A stretch of DNA of 64,000 nt from contig NZ_JAKZMM010000020.1 in NCBI RefSeq assembly GCF_022809355.1, positions 1 through 64,000 on the forward strand, given 5' to 3'. This DNA is from Parabacteroides faecalis (GTDB taxonomy: Bacteria; Bacteroidota; Bacteroidia; Bacteroidales; Tannerellaceae). Below, in pieces: positions 46,046 to 55,963 of this stretch. The position numbers and the translations under genes are program-made. Position 1 is the stretch's first letter. Each line of letters opens with the position of its first letter. The notes below the pieces were generated by a model that ran no database searches, was not told where the DNA came from, and saw only the letters and a program-made list of their open reading frames with translations.

Positions 46046-47022
46046 TTTTCCCAATCAGTTTGTTCCGTCAGCGAATAGCCTTCGGAGGTGAATAATTGCC
46101 TGTCTGCTTCCACCCGGCTGCCGATTGTCGTCAGTAAATCACCGATAATGGCCGAGTTGATACCTATATATAAAGCCTTACGCTGTACCGCTTCACTCAA
46201 CTGGGCACGGCCACCGGAGAAACGCAAATAGGCTTTCGGATTGATAAAACGGAAAAGAGCAACCGTTGTCAGGAACTCTTCTTCCGATAAAGGAGCCGTA
46301 TGTTCCAGCGGAGTACCGGGAATTGGCTGCAATAAGTTAAGAGGTATGGAAAGAATCTCTTCCTTTTGGAGGAAAAGAGCCATTTCAATACGCTGTTCCA
46401 TCGTCTCTCCCATCCCGATAATACCGCCACAACAAACGCGAAAGCCAATTTCACGGGCCGTATGAATCGTTTCCATCTTCTGTTCAATCGTATGTGTTGT
46501 ACACAGTTCCGGGAAATACGACGGAGCTGTTTCGATATTACAGTGATAATTCTCCACACCACTATCATACAAAGCCTGTAATTCTTCGCGCCGCAATAAG
46601 CCCATCGAGGCACAACATTTAATAGAACTCTGCTGCTTGATCGCCTTGACCGTTTCCACAATCTGCTGCATGTCTTGTGCGTTAACACGCTTTCCGCTGG
46701 TAACCAGGGCAAACCGTCCGATTCCCTGCCGTTCGTTATAGACAGCATGGCGTACACATTCCTCAGCCGGCAGTAAAGGATAGAGATTCACTTTTGTCGG
46801 ATAATGCGCAGACTGGGCACACCATTTGCAATTCTCTCCGCAATTGCCGCTCCGGGCATTAATAATAGAACACGTATCAAGCTTGTTTCCCAGATAATGA
46901 CGAGTGATTTCGTGGGCAGCAGTATACAAAGCCTCACGGTCAGCAGTCAATAATGACTTGGCCTGCTGCTCATCCAACCACCGGCCATCCAATACTTGTT
47001 GTTTTAATTCATCGACCAACAT
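46042..47022 (-). CDS. bioB: Biotin synthase
   Basis: A 326-residue radical-SAM enzyme that inserts sulfur into dethiobiotin. The SAM cluster is in [16 protein letters not shown] (C-x3-C-x2-C). The second cluster ligands and the [11 protein letters not shown] arginine region, which binds the 2Fe-2S cluster, are present near residue 265. First biosynthetic gene of the operon, coupled to bioA by an ATGA overlap. The small ORF upstream is separated by a terminator-like hairpin, so readthrough or a promoter within those 62 bp must drive the operon. Confidence 0.96.
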   Translation of the reverse strand: MLVDELKQQVLDGRWLDEQQAKSLLTADREALYTAAHEITRHYLGNKLDTCSIINARSGNCGENCKWCAQSAHYPTKVNLYPLLPAEECVRHAVYNERQGIGRFALVTSGKRVNAQDMQQIVETVKAIKQQSSIKCCASMGLLRREELQALYDSGVENYHCNIETAPSYFPELCTTHTIEQKMETIHTAREIGFRVCCGGIIGMGETMEQRIEMALFLQKEEILSIPLNLLQPIPGTPLEHTAPLSEEEFLTTVALFRFINPKAYLRFSGGRAQLSEAVQRKALYIGINSAIIGDLLTTIGSRVEADRQLFTSEGYSLTEQTDWEK

Positions 47023-47044
47023 ATTTCCTTTTTGCTAAATAAAA

Positions 47045-47080
47045 AAGCGGACAGACATCCCGAAGGATATCTATCCGCTT
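47045..47080 (-). terminator. Hairpin upstream of bioB
   Basis: AAGCGGACAGACATCC (47045-47060) pairs with GGATATCTATCCGCTT (47065-47080) with two mismatches; on the minus strand a run of T follows. It ends the small ORF, 23 bp before bioB, and could attenuate the operon. Confidence 0.75.
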
Positions 47081-47084
47081 TCAT

Positions 47085-47423
47085 CTATGATTTATTATAA
47101 TTATTCCATTCGTTTTCTTCACCGGCAACAGCAGGCAAACCCAATACCACCGGACACAAGAAGCCACTGAGTCCTTTCAGTAGAAGTTCCGTTTCTTCTT
47201 CCCTTTTCTCTTCCTGTTCCTGTACATCTGCAGGTATCAGATCAGCAGACAAGCACAAACAACCATGTAACGAAAGATTCTTGGCCTGAAAACGTTCTGA
47301 TACATGAGTGGCCAGTTGCCCAATGTTTACCGTATGATGAATACTGATAAAAGCAGCATACGCCTTCCGGCTCCATTTCCTGAAACGGAGCACAACCGGC
47401 TTATATGTGTACTGCTTTCTCAT
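47085..47423 (-). CDS. Small basic protein upstream of bioB
   Basis: A 112-residue ORF on the bio strand. The N-terminal part reads like a conserved domain (VVLRFRKWSRKAYAAFISIHHTV), and I recall similar short proteins with an R-x-W-S-R-K-x-Y-A-A-F core in other Bacteroidota, sometimes near vitamin or TonB-receptor genes; this recollection is unverified. The middle has two cysteines (CLCLSAD). The C-terminus is acidic (EQEEKREEETE) with a final low-complexity tail. No signal peptide or membrane segment. It begins 22 bp after the peptide transporter stop and ends at a terminator. Confidence 0.6.
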   Translation of the reverse strand: MRKQYTYKPVVLRFRKWSRKAYAAFISIHHTVNIGQLATHVSERFQAKNLSLHGCLCLSADLIPADVQEQEEKREEETELLLKGLSGFLCPVVLGLPAVAGEENEWNNYNKS

Positions 47424-47445
47424 TCTCTATAAGCTTACAACCGGA

Positions 47446-48963
47446 TTACTTGGCTACTTTTTCCAATCGCTTCAAGATAACGAAGATGAACAAGGCAGCC
47501 ACCAAACAGATCGCAACCAATACACCCCAAACAATAGTTAAAGGAGCGCCCCACATCAACGCCGGAATACTAACCAACAAGTTACCGATAGCAGTTGAAA
47601 CGAACCAACCACCCATCATCATACCGGCATATTTAGGAGGAGCCACTTTCGATACAAACGAAATACCGATTGGTGAAAGCAACAGTTCGGCAAATGTCAG
47701 GATCAAATAAGTAGTGATCAATAGATTCGGAGTAACATCTGCCATATGCTGCGGCTGACCGGCTGCATCGAATGTCGGAACAGGAAGACCGATAGAACCG
47801 ACTGTCATCAAAATGTAGGCAACAGCAGCGACAAGCATACCCAACCCTATCTTCAACGGAGCAGAAGGTTCTTTTCCTTTCTTGGCTAACATACCGAACA
47901 AGGCTATCGAAACCGGAGTCAAAGCTACGACAAAGCAAGCATTGAAATGCTGGAAGATCGGAGCACTTACATTCGTTACATCGGGTAATCCGTTGTATTT
48001 ATAGATCAATCCGCCCACTGCGGCCAAAATAACAGCCAGAGAAATGATTTTACCTTTTCCGGTTGTACTTTGGAACAAACCAAACAAACCGTACACTACA
48101 AGAATACCAAATACCAAGTTGATGACATCAAAAGCCATGCTGGCAACACCTGTTGAAGTAGTTGCAGTATAATCGCGGGCAAAATAAGTCAAAGTAGAAC
48201 CGTTCTGATGGAATGCCATCCAGAAGAAAATAACCACGGCAAAAACCAAACAGAGACAAACGATACGTTCTTTGGTTGCAGCCGGACTTAATTCTTCGGC
48301 CGTCGAGTTCGAGGCAGCAGCAGTTGCCTTACTACGATCAGCGTGTTTAAATGTTCCGCGGAAAAGATAATAAACAAGCATGGAGAAGATCAGAGAAGCA
48401 CAAGCCACAGCAAAAGCCAAATGATATGAATCAGCCTCGCTCATACCTAATGAAGTTTGTGCCCACTCCATCATCTTGATCGCTGCAGTCGGAGCAAACA
48501 TGGCACCGATATTAATAGCCATATAAAAGATTTGGAAACCAGAATCTCGCTTGCTTGAGAAACGAGCTTCATCATATAAATTACCGACCATTACCTGTAA
48601 GTTTCCTTTAAAGAGTCCTGTTCCCGCACAGATCAAAGCCAAGGCACCGCCCATAGCAGCAATAGCAGGTATACCAGTTCCCAAGGGAATAGCCAATAAC
48701 AAGTAACCGAAAAACATGATCGTGATACCAATTGTCACCATCTTCCCAAACCCGAACTTATCTGCCAGCATACCTCCGAATAATGGCAAGAAATAAACGA
48801 ATCCCAGGAAAACAGAATAAATCAAACCGGCTGTTCCTGTTGAAAAGCCAAAGTTCGCCTGTAAAAATAATACAAATACTGCGAGCATGGTATAATAGCC
48901 AAAACGTTCTCCCGTATTGGCCAAGGCTAACGCATACAATCCTTTAGGTTGTCCTTCAAACAT
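47446..48963 (-). CDS. POT/PTR2 family proton-dependent oligopeptide transporter
   Basis: A 505-residue inner-membrane transporter with 12 to 14 helices. The N-terminus EGQPKGLYALALANTGERFGYYTMLAVF contains the E-R-F-x-Y-Y signature that handles protons. The YMAINIGAMFAP block (about residue 145-156) is the second POT motif. It imports di- and tripeptides with protons. The next gene on the strand is the DUF4831 gene, 30 bp upstream, which may be cotranscribed. No chimeric or truncated parts. Confidence 0.93.
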   Translation of the reverse strand: MFEGQPKGLYALALANTGERFGYYTMLAVFVLFLQANFGFSTGTAGLIYSVFLGFVYFLPLFGGMLADKFGFGKMVTIGITIMFFGYLLLAIPLGTGIPAIAAMGGALALICAGTGLFKGNLQVMVGNLYDEARFSSKRDSGFQIFYMAINIGAMFAPTAAIKMMEWAQTSLGMSEADSYHLAFAVACASLIFSMLVYYLFRGTFKHADRSKATAAASNSTAEELSPAATKERIVCLCLVFAVVIFFWMAFHQNGSTLTYFARDYTATTSTGVASMAFDVINLVFGILVVYGLFGLFQSTTGKGKIISLAVILAAVGGLIYKYNGLPDVTNVSAPIFQHFNACFVVALTPVSIALFGMLAKKGKEPSAPLKIGLGMLVAAVAYILMTVGSIGLPVPTFDAAGQPQHMADVTPNLLITTYLILTFAELLLSPIGISFVSKVAPPKYAGMMMGGWFVSTAIGNLLVSIPALMWGAPLTIVWGVLVAICLVAALFIFVILKRLEKVAK

Positions 48964-48993
48964 AAAAGTATAAGTTAAATATTGATTAATAAT

Positions 48994-50064
48994 TTATTGA
49001 ATTATCTGCTTGATTGCTCCTGTTTCCGGATAGAAATAAACTTTTACCGGAGCTTTCTTATCTTCAAACATCACCGGAGCCAATGCTTCCTGTGTACCGA
49101 ACTGAGTAATCTGAGCTTCGCCTTTATACAAAGACTTGCGGCTGGTAAAGATTTCGATTCCGGCTTTTCCCGGTACATTATATACGATACCTTTCAAACT
49201 CTTCTCTTTCTTCTCTGCTTCTTTCGGATCCAATTGCGGAGCCCGTTCAATAGCTTTCAGATTCATATAGACAGGCTGGCCTCCCAAATCGTCGGCATCC
49301 ACCACACCTAAATGTTCAGAGAAACGGAACAAGATTTCTTTTTCCAGATCACCAGTCGGTTCAACTGTTACTTCATAATGTTCAGTCGTACGGGTCATAA
49401 CTCCAACAAATAAATTAGTCAGAGCCTGTTCCTGAGCTTCCAGTTCTTCAATTACCAACTGCATGGCTTGACCATCAGGCGGCAAATTATCGGCCTCACC
49501 GGTCAGGATATTCATCCGGCTTTCCCGAATACGATAAATCTGCTTGGCAGCCACTTCGGCCTGTTTCGCTGTCGAACCGGCCATCAGCAGTTCTTCTGAG
49601 AAGACAGAAGCGTCGGTTGCTACGGCTTTCTTTGCCTTTTTGGCTGCATTATCCGCTTCTTTTGTCGAATCAGGCGTATATTCCGCATTGATAGAGCACA
49701 ACAAACCTTCTTCCGTCAAGTAAGCATACGGAGCAACTGTTCCCGGCTTAAACGAAACCATATACGTATTGTTCTTATCAGGCACACCACGATTAACTAA
49801 TTTTACTTTACCTAATTCGTAATATACCTCATCATCTGTAATTACTTTCTTTACGCCCAAATATTTCTCGGCATATTGATAATATGGACCTGCTTTACAA
49901 GTCACCTTGGTTACTTCTGCATCGACAACCAGTTCAGTCTTCGGCAACGAATAAGCCACTCCGTAATCATTTGCCTTGACCGCATTGGCTTTCACCACCT
50001 TTGTCTGTGCCACAGCCGAAAACGACAATAGCAGTCCTGCCAGTAAAACGATACTCTTTTCCAT
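48994..50064 (-). CDS. DUF4831 family exported protein
   Basis: A 356-residue protein with a signal peptide ending S-A-V-A-Q (about residue 20), then the block GVAYSLPKTELVVDAEVTKV. This fits DUF4831 as I recall it from Bacteroidota, with a helical middle region, then AGIEIFTSRKSLYKGEAQITQFGTQEALAP near the C-terminus. No enzymatic residues are apparent. It lies 30 bp upstream of the peptide transporter on the same strand. Function unknown. Confidence 0.8.
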   Translation of the reverse strand: MEKSIVLLAGLLLSFSAVAQTKVVKANAVKANDYGVAYSLPKTELVVDAEVTKVTCKAGPYYQYAEKYLGVKKVITDDEVYYELGKVKLVNRGVPDKNNTYMVSFKPGTVAPYAYLTEEGLLCSINAEYTPDSTKEADNAAKKAKKAVATDASVFSEELLMAGSTAKQAEVAAKQIYRIRESRMNILTGEADNLPPDGQAMQLVIEELEAQEQALTNLFVGVMTRTTEHYEVTVEPTGDLEKEILFRFSEHLGVVDADDLGGQPVYMNLKAIERAPQLDPKEAEKKEKSLKGIVYNVPGKAGIEIFTSRKSLYKGEAQITQFGTQEALAPVMFEDKKAPVKVYFYPETGAIKQIIQ

Positions 50065-50179
50065 ATCACTGATTCTTTTTGTTCTTTTCCTTTTTTACGG
50101 TTACAAACATACAAAATTTCTTGTAGTTAGACAACATTTCTTATTTCACCACCAGAAAAGTAAAGCAATAACAAACAAA

Positions 50180-50206
50180 GGGGAACATGCCCATAGCACA
50201 TTCCCC
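50180..50206 (-). terminator. Terminator of the SusC/SusD operon
   Basis: GGGGAAC-ATG (50180-50189) pairs imperfectly with CAC-ATTCCCC (50198-50206), and the minus strand continues into T-rich sequence. It lies 42 bp after the SusD stop. Confidence 0.6.
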
Positions 50207-50247
50207 ATTCAAAGTGTGTGTGTAATTATGAAAAGGTTGAAAAGTAT

Positions 50248-51723
50248 TTAATGCACATTAGCACGCGTATCCCACCACATTTGTTTACCCCACGTATTGT
50301 CAACGATTTCGGCAGCGGCTGCTTCTACATTTTCCTTATTATACTGATATTCATTATCAGGATATGGCATACGGAACGGAACATCGTTATGAATTGTACC
50401 AAAGATACAGAACTTACCCGGATATTCGCCCGATGTCTGGATTTCCTGAGGATAACCGGTACGGCGGTATAAACTCCATGCCTCACAGTTTTCCTTAAAC
50501 AAAGCCACCCATTCTTCCATATAGATCCGTTCAAAGGAGTTATCCCATTTTCCGGCATTCGCCAAATACGTTTCGGCATCAGTTGCAGAAACGCCATTGT
50601 CATCCATGGAAATTTTCACAGCAGTCTCGTATGCTTCCTGAGCAGAGATACCTACATTCCAACCTAGCAAGGCTGCTTCTGCCATGATGAAATAGTTTTC
50701 ACAAGATTTCAAAACCGGAGTAAAACCAGCCGGATCTTCACGATACATAACGCCCATACGAGATATTGTCTGAATATTCGAAGGAGCAGCCAAAGCCCCG
50801 TTTTCGTAACCTCTGTATTCTCCATCAGAAGAAGCTGGTTGCATGATAGCAGAAATACGAGGATCATTTGTACTCTTCAGATGATTGACAAAGATATTAC
50901 TCATTCCATAGTCATCACGTGTACGGAAATCGTTGTAATAAGGTTCATAATAAGGAGACGAACCTTGCCAGTAGAAGTAAGCATTTTCATCACTGGAAGA
51001 AAGAACCGGATAGGTTGCCAAATCCTGACAAACTTCTTCAATGGTACTTTTAGCTAAGTCAGGAGCGACATTCACAATACGCATAGCAGCACGCAAACGT
51101 AAGGAATTACAGAACTTCTGCCATTTCTTGGTATCACCATTAAACAAGAAGTCACCATCTCCAATATTATCAGAGCCTAATCCTTCAGCCATCTCATCAG
51201 CAATGGCTTTCAGATTTTCCAAGATAGCCGGATAGATAATCTCCTGAGAATCATATTTGGCCTTCATCAAGCCTTCTTCCACTTGATTTGCTTCCGTAAA
51301 CGGCATATCACCAAACTGGTCGGTATTCAGTAACCACAGATATTCCTTAAAGATACGAGCTGCCCAACGGATATTCTTAAAATCCTCTGCATTTTCTTCT
51401 GTTTGAGCCAGAATATCATCCAACTGAACATTCATACGATAACAGTTTGAGAACTTGTTTCCATACGTATTGTTCGTTGGAAGGTAATTGTAGTTATCCA
51501 TATATTGGATTTTGGAAATATAGCCCGCCCATGCTTCTGTTGCATCAAATCCACCATGATTGCTCATTGTTGAACGTAACACGTATCCCAACATATTGGT
51601 GGGTGAACCTGTTTCCAATGCATCCGGATCACTATTTATATCATCAAAGTTACTGGTACAACTACCCAACATCAAAGTTACAGCCAAGGAAGCCAGTGTT
51701 GTGAGTTTAAATATATTTTTCAT
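50248..51723 (-). CDS. SusD/RagB-type nutrient-binding lipoprotein
   Basis: A 491-residue outer-membrane lipoprotein (lipobox L-G-S-C, cysteine about 22) that forms the lid over the SusC channel. It resembles the SusD-like-2 subtype: the N-terminal NFDDINSDPDALETGSPTNML is the usual opening of that subgroup, and helices follow in the TPR-like SusD arrangement. The start is the ATG at 51723; a TTG two codons upstream is ignored. It follows SusC by 24 bp. The ligand (glycan, peptide or other) cannot be told, and no glycosidase or regulator accompanies the pair. Confidence 0.92.
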   Translation of the reverse strand: MKNIFKLTTLASLAVTLMLGSCTSNFDDINSDPDALETGSPTNMLGYVLRSTMSNHGGFDATEAWAGYISKIQYMDNYNYLPTNNTYGNKFSNCYRMNVQLDDILAQTEENAEDFKNIRWAARIFKEYLWLLNTDQFGDMPFTEANQVEEGLMKAKYDSQEIIYPAILENLKAIADEMAEGLGSDNIGDGDFLFNGDTKKWQKFCNSLRLRAAMRIVNVAPDLAKSTIEEVCQDLATYPVLSSSDENAYFYWQGSSPYYEPYYNDFRTRDDYGMSNIFVNHLKSTNDPRISAIMQPASSDGEYRGYENGALAAPSNIQTISRMGVMYREDPAGFTPVLKSCENYFIMAEAALLGWNVGISAQEAYETAVKISMDDNGVSATDAETYLANAGKWDNSFERIYMEEWVALFKENCEAWSLYRRTGYPQEIQTSGEYPGKFCIFGTIHNDVPFRMPYPDNEYQYNKENVEAAAAEIVDNTWGKQMWWDTRANVH

Positions 51724-51747
51724 ATTCAATGCGAGTTAAACGATTAA

Positions 51748-54700
51748 TTAAAATGTAAGATTTACTTTCAGACCAAAACTACGAGATGACGGAACAGCTG
51801 ACTGTTCGAATCCAACACCACGGCTATCACTCGATACACCACCGGTTTCCGGATCCAGTCGCATCTTATTTGATTTATGTACCCACAATAAAGCCAGGTT
51901 ATTACCAATCAACGATACAGTTGCATTACTGATATAACGAGTCTTTGCCATCCATGCTTTTGGGAAAGTATATGAAATATAAGCCTCACGCAGTTTCAAG
52001 AAAGAACCATCAAAAGTGTAATATTCTGCAACGTCATTCTTAAACCAACTATAGGCATCAGTCTTAATCGTATTAGTTACCCAGTTACCATTAGCATCCT
52101 GCATAACAAAACGTTCATCGTCCATCACATCCACACCGGCAACTATTGCACGTTCACGAATACCATTCTCTGCAGTAACAATAGAAGTACCTGCCGTATA
52201 ACTGTGACTCATTGTCTGAGACCAAATATCACCGCCAACACGCAAATCCAACAAGAATCCAAAGTTGAAATTCTGAATAGTGAAATCATTTCGCCAGTTC
52301 AACAGGAAATCTGGAGTTACATTTCCGAAATTAACTGCACTTTCCGTCTGTGCCAATCCATTAGAATTCACTTTGATGGCACCTATCTGATCGGCAGTTG
52401 CCGTTCCTGCTTTTACATCATCCGCCGTTATACGAGCGAATCCGGTTCCTACCAAGGAGCCCCACTTCTCACCTTCAACAGCCTGTGTAGCAACGCCCCA
52501 AGTCCAACCTATACCATACGTATCCAATCCCATTTCCGGATACAACTCGATAACCTTACTGTTATCCTTTGAGAAGTTGAACGTACTGGTCCAGTTCAAA
52601 CCTTTCTTGCTCTGCAAGATATCACCACTCAACTGGATTTCCACACCCTTGTTCTGGATTTCACCGGCATTGATCAACAAAGAAGAATATCCGGTTGAAT
52701 AAGGAACAGTTACATTTAATATCTGATTTGTTGTCGTCTTATGATAGTAAGCGACATCCAAACGCAAACGATCATGCAAGAAACCTAATTCGGCACCAAC
52801 TTCCCAAGTCTTGATACTTTCCGGTTTCAAATTCTCGTTCGGATAAATTGTACTCTTATAAATCTGAGCGACGCCATTGAATGAACCGTCCGTATCCAGA
52901 TAATAATAGGCACGATTACGATAAGCTGTCGTTGCATTACCAATTTCAGCCCAACCACCACGCAGTTTCAAGAAAGAAAGTGCAGAGCCGTCACCTTTCA
53001 GCCAAGGCAACGTTTCAGTAGCGATCCAGCTCAAGCTGGCAGAAGGATAGAAGAACGCCTCATTGATTGTTGAGCTCCAGTCATTACGGACACTGACATC
53101 CAAATACAGCTGATTTTTCCATCCTACCGAAGCATTGGCATATACAGAGTTTGAACGAATATGGCTATGATCCATACTTGTAACTGCATCTCCTTTCTTA
53201 TTGGCAATGGTATAAACACCCAATACGGTCAATGCTGCGGCTCCAAATTCTGTATTTTCCCAAGATACATCTCGATAGTTGGCACCAGCCATGGCGGTAA
53301 TATTGAAGTCTCCAAACGTTTTGTTGAAACTGGCGATCAAGTCTAAGTTCAATTCCGTATTCTTATCGTTTGTCTGCAAGAAACCACCTTCCGGATAGTC
53401 AGAGCGGTCAATATAATGACGCTCAAAAGCAGTAGAATTATAATAATCCAAACCAGCACGACCTTCGATCTTCAAGAAATCGAACGGCTGATAGTACAAA
53501 GAAGTCTTGCCAAACACACGGTCACGCTGGTAACTATTGGTATTTTCATAAACTGTAAAATACGGATTCATGTGATAATTGGTATTCCAGTTGTAATAGG
53601 TATAATTACCTGCAGCATCTTTCTGATCCCAGTTTTCTTTCAAGGTCTGCATATTAATCTGTCGTCCGGACCAAGCAAATAAAGAATTGATCGGGTTATT
53701 ACCACCATATCCCTGACCTACCAAGTTATCACTCTGTGTACGCGTATAACTGGTACTCAAATCATACGTAAAATATTTGTTCAACTTGATAGACGTATTC
53801 AAAGAAGCCGAATAACGTTTCTGATCCGTATTGGGAACCGTACCGGTCTGACCACGATAAGAAAGAGAAGCACGGGTACTGGCCTTTTCAGAATTGGCTG
53901 CTACCGAGATTGTATGATTCTGTGACACACCAGTCTGGAAGAAATCCTTTACATTATTAGGACGAGAAACCCACGGAGCCTTCTCTCCGTTACTATCATA
54001 TTGTACTAAATTCAATCCGGCATCCAAACGAGGTCCCCACGATTCATCATAGAAGTCGTTGATACCATTCGAACCATCCACCCAATTGAAACCATACTGC
54101 TCGGCATATTCCTGATAAGTCAGATCCGGAGCATTCAGTTGCCAGTGATATTCATCACCATTATTACCTTGTCCATAAGAATTTTGCAGTTTAGGTAAAT
54201 TAGCTACTCGGTCAATCGTAATATTACCATCATACGAAACCTTTACACCATTCCCTTTCTTTCCTGATTTGGTAGTAATCAAGATTACACCGTTACCGGC
54301 ACGCATACCATACAATGCAGCGGAACCACCTTTCAGTACCGTCATTGATTCGATATCCTCCGGGTTGATATCATTCAAACCCGAACCGTAGTCAACACCC
54401 GTATATGTATCATCACCTGTACGCTGCGTATCATTCGAGATAGGTACACCATCCACTACAATCAACGGCTGCTGATCAGCTTGCAAAGAAGAGTTACCAC
54501 GAATAGATATACGGGAAGAAGCACCTACGCTACCACCAAACTGATTTATCTGTACGCCGGCCACCTTTCCTGATAAAGCACTCGTCACATTCAACTGTCC
54601 GGCTTTAGTCAAATCTTCCGAACCAACTTCCTGCACAGCGTAAGCCAATGATTTTTTCTCGCGGGTCAAACCCATAGCTGTTACAACCACTTCATCCAAA

Positions 54701-55011
54701 TTATGCGAATCGGCAGCCAACTTGATTGTCATCTGTGGTTTTACCGGCAATTCTTGGCTTTGCATACCCACATACGAAATTTCAAGTGTTTTGGCTCCTT
54801 CCGGCACTTCCAATGAAAATGCTCCGTCAAAATCGGTTACGGTACCTGTCGTTGTCCCTTTTACTATAACCGTAGCCCCTATCACAGGCATATTATCCTC
54901 TAAAGATATAACCTTACCTGTCACCTTCGTTGTCTGAGCTGTTGCAATCATCGACCCCATACAAGCGGAGGCTGCAACCAACAAAATTAGCCTTCCTTTT
55001 TCCATCTTCAT
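51748..55011 (-). CDS. SusC/RagA-type TonB-dependent outer-membrane transporter
   Basis: A 1087-residue protein. After the signal peptide (to about residue 25) come a carboxypeptidase-like domain (about 28-110, KVTGKVISLEDNMPVIGATV), the TonB-box-like LDEVVVTAMG (about 111-120), a plug domain (130-240, with DGVPIS), and a 22-strand barrel ending in FGLKVNLTF. It imports nutrient polymers or peptides with energy from TonB. No N-terminal STN domain or extracytoplasmic sigma/anti-sigma pair is present, so it is not of the mucin-PUL signalling kind. It starts with an AAGGAA sequence 1-6 bases upstream. Confidence 0.95.
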   Translation of the reverse strand: MKMEKGRLILLVAASACMGSMIATAQTTKVTGKVISLEDNMPVIGATVIVKGTTTGTVTDFDGAFSLEVPEGAKTLEISYVGMQSQELPVKPQMTIKLAADSHNLDEVVVTAMGLTREKKSLAYAVQEVGSEDLTKAGQLNVTSALSGKVAGVQINQFGGSVGASSRISIRGNSSLQADQQPLIVVDGVPISNDTQRTGDDTYTGVDYGSGLNDINPEDIESMTVLKGGSAALYGMRAGNGVILITTKSGKKGNGVKVSYDGNITIDRVANLPKLQNSYGQGNNGDEYHWQLNAPDLTYQEYAEQYGFNWVDGSNGINDFYDESWGPRLDAGLNLVQYDSNGEKAPWVSRPNNVKDFFQTGVSQNHTISVAANSEKASTRASLSYRGQTGTVPNTDQKRYSASLNTSIKLNKYFTYDLSTSYTRTQSDNLVGQGYGGNNPINSLFAWSGRQINMQTLKENWDQKDAAGNYTYYNWNTNYHMNPYFTVYENTNSYQRDRVFGKTSLYYQPFDFLKIEGRAGLDYYNSTAFERHYIDRSDYPEGGFLQTNDKNTELNLDLIASFNKTFGDFNITAMAGANYRDVSWENTEFGAAALTVLGVYTIANKKGDAVTSMDHSHIRSNSVYANASVGWKNQLYLDVSVRNDWSSTINEAFFYPSASLSWIATETLPWLKGDGSALSFLKLRGGWAEIGNATTAYRNRAYYYLDTDGSFNGVAQIYKSTIYPNENLKPESIKTWEVGAELGFLHDRLRLDVAYYHKTTTNQILNVTVPYSTGYSSLLINAGEIQNKGVEIQLSGDILQSKKGLNWTSTFNFSKDNSKVIELYPEMGLDTYGIGWTWGVATQAVEGEKWGSLVGTGFARITADDVKAGTATADQIGAIKVNSNGLAQTESAVNFGNVTPDFLLNWRNDFTIQNFNFGFLLDLRVGGDIWSQTMSHSYTAGTSIVTAENGIRERAIVAGVDVMDDERFVMQDANGNWVTNTIKTDAYSWFKNDVAEYYTFDGSFLKLREAYISYTFPKAWMAKTRYISNATVSLIGNNLALLWVHKSNKMRLDPETGGVSSDSRGVGFEQSAVPSSRSFGLKVNLTF

Positions 55012-55776
55012 TTCCTTAAGTTAGTTATTACATCTTTCTGAATCCGATAATTAAATAACACATTCTTTTTAATAGAATCTTTTTGCCTTTGATTCAAACG
55101 ACCGACAAATCTCATTCCATATTTATTACTATCAACCAAGTCCAAACGCAACTTTTATCTTGAAATAAATCAGAAGCAGGCCTAACTACTAATCTATATC
55201 TCGCGTTTACAGTAATAATTTATTCTCTCAGTTTTCTGTCAGAAAATAAGTTTCAAGTTTACATTGCTTTTGACATTCAAATCAACTCTAAAACTTTTTC
55301 CTTCTTTCCAAACGGACTCAGTTGCGTTTGTACTAAATCTGTTTTGGGAGAGAAATCAGATAGACTTTGACAATAAAATAAGAACACATTTTAATTATTT
55401 ACCTACTTGCCTTATTTGTCAATTTTAACAGCTATACTTAAAATCACAAAAATCAAAAAACGATATTTTTCCATTTTTATGCAAATAGGCGAATTCATAT
55501 TTTTATTATTCATAATTATTTCAGCCGTAAAACTAATAATAAATCATTTTAAAACAAAATAAAATCACATTTTAACACTTTAAAGGCTATAATTTTAACA
55601 AACAAGTTTTATCACACTATATTAATATAACTAAAACAGACAAACATCTATTCACCTTATACTATCAACAAAATATAAAATACACTTTATCGAAATACTT
55701 TTTGAAAGAAAAGCCCTTTACATTTAGCGTAATAATACCATTTTATTTACAATTTGATATTTACACAAATTTGTAT
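55012..55776. other. Extended AT-rich region upstream of the SusC gene
   Basis: This stretch separates susC (minus) from glgB (plus). From about 55380 it is very AT-rich, with many TTTTAA and AAAATC words. I found no exact TAnnTTTG box for susC, no ORF with protein-like composition and no RNA gene. It probably carries the susC promoter and a long leader. Confidence 0.5.
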
Positions 55777-55798
55777 GGTTAATATCGGATATAAAACC

Positions 55799-55842
55799 CG
55801 TATGTTTCGATTCCGATTCTCGTATGATTCAATTTTAATCTT
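55799..55842. repeat. 22-bp direct repeat (CGTATG type)
   Basis: Two adjacent 22-bp units begin CGTATGTTTCGATTC (55799) and CGTATGATTCAATTT (55821); 15 of 22 positions agree by hand count. A third, weaker unit follows at 55843. Confidence 0.5.
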
Positions 55843-55900
55843 CACGAGTTTTGATCTGAAGAGAAAAAGTAAAAAGGAAATATATACCCACAAACGCCCC

Positions 55901-55963
55901 AAAAGACGTTGGGAATTCATCAAAATACGCCGGGAAATTGCTAAAATACGCCGGGAATTACGG
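55901..55963. repeat. 21-bp tandem repeat array (AAAATACGCCGGGAA type)
   Basis: Three units begin at 55901 (AAAAGACGTTGGGAA), 55922 and 55943 (both AAAATACGCCGGGAA), each 21 bp apart; a decayed fourth starts at 55964. The core AAATACGCCGG also occurs on the minus strand in the array at 1804-1862. Confidence 0.75.
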
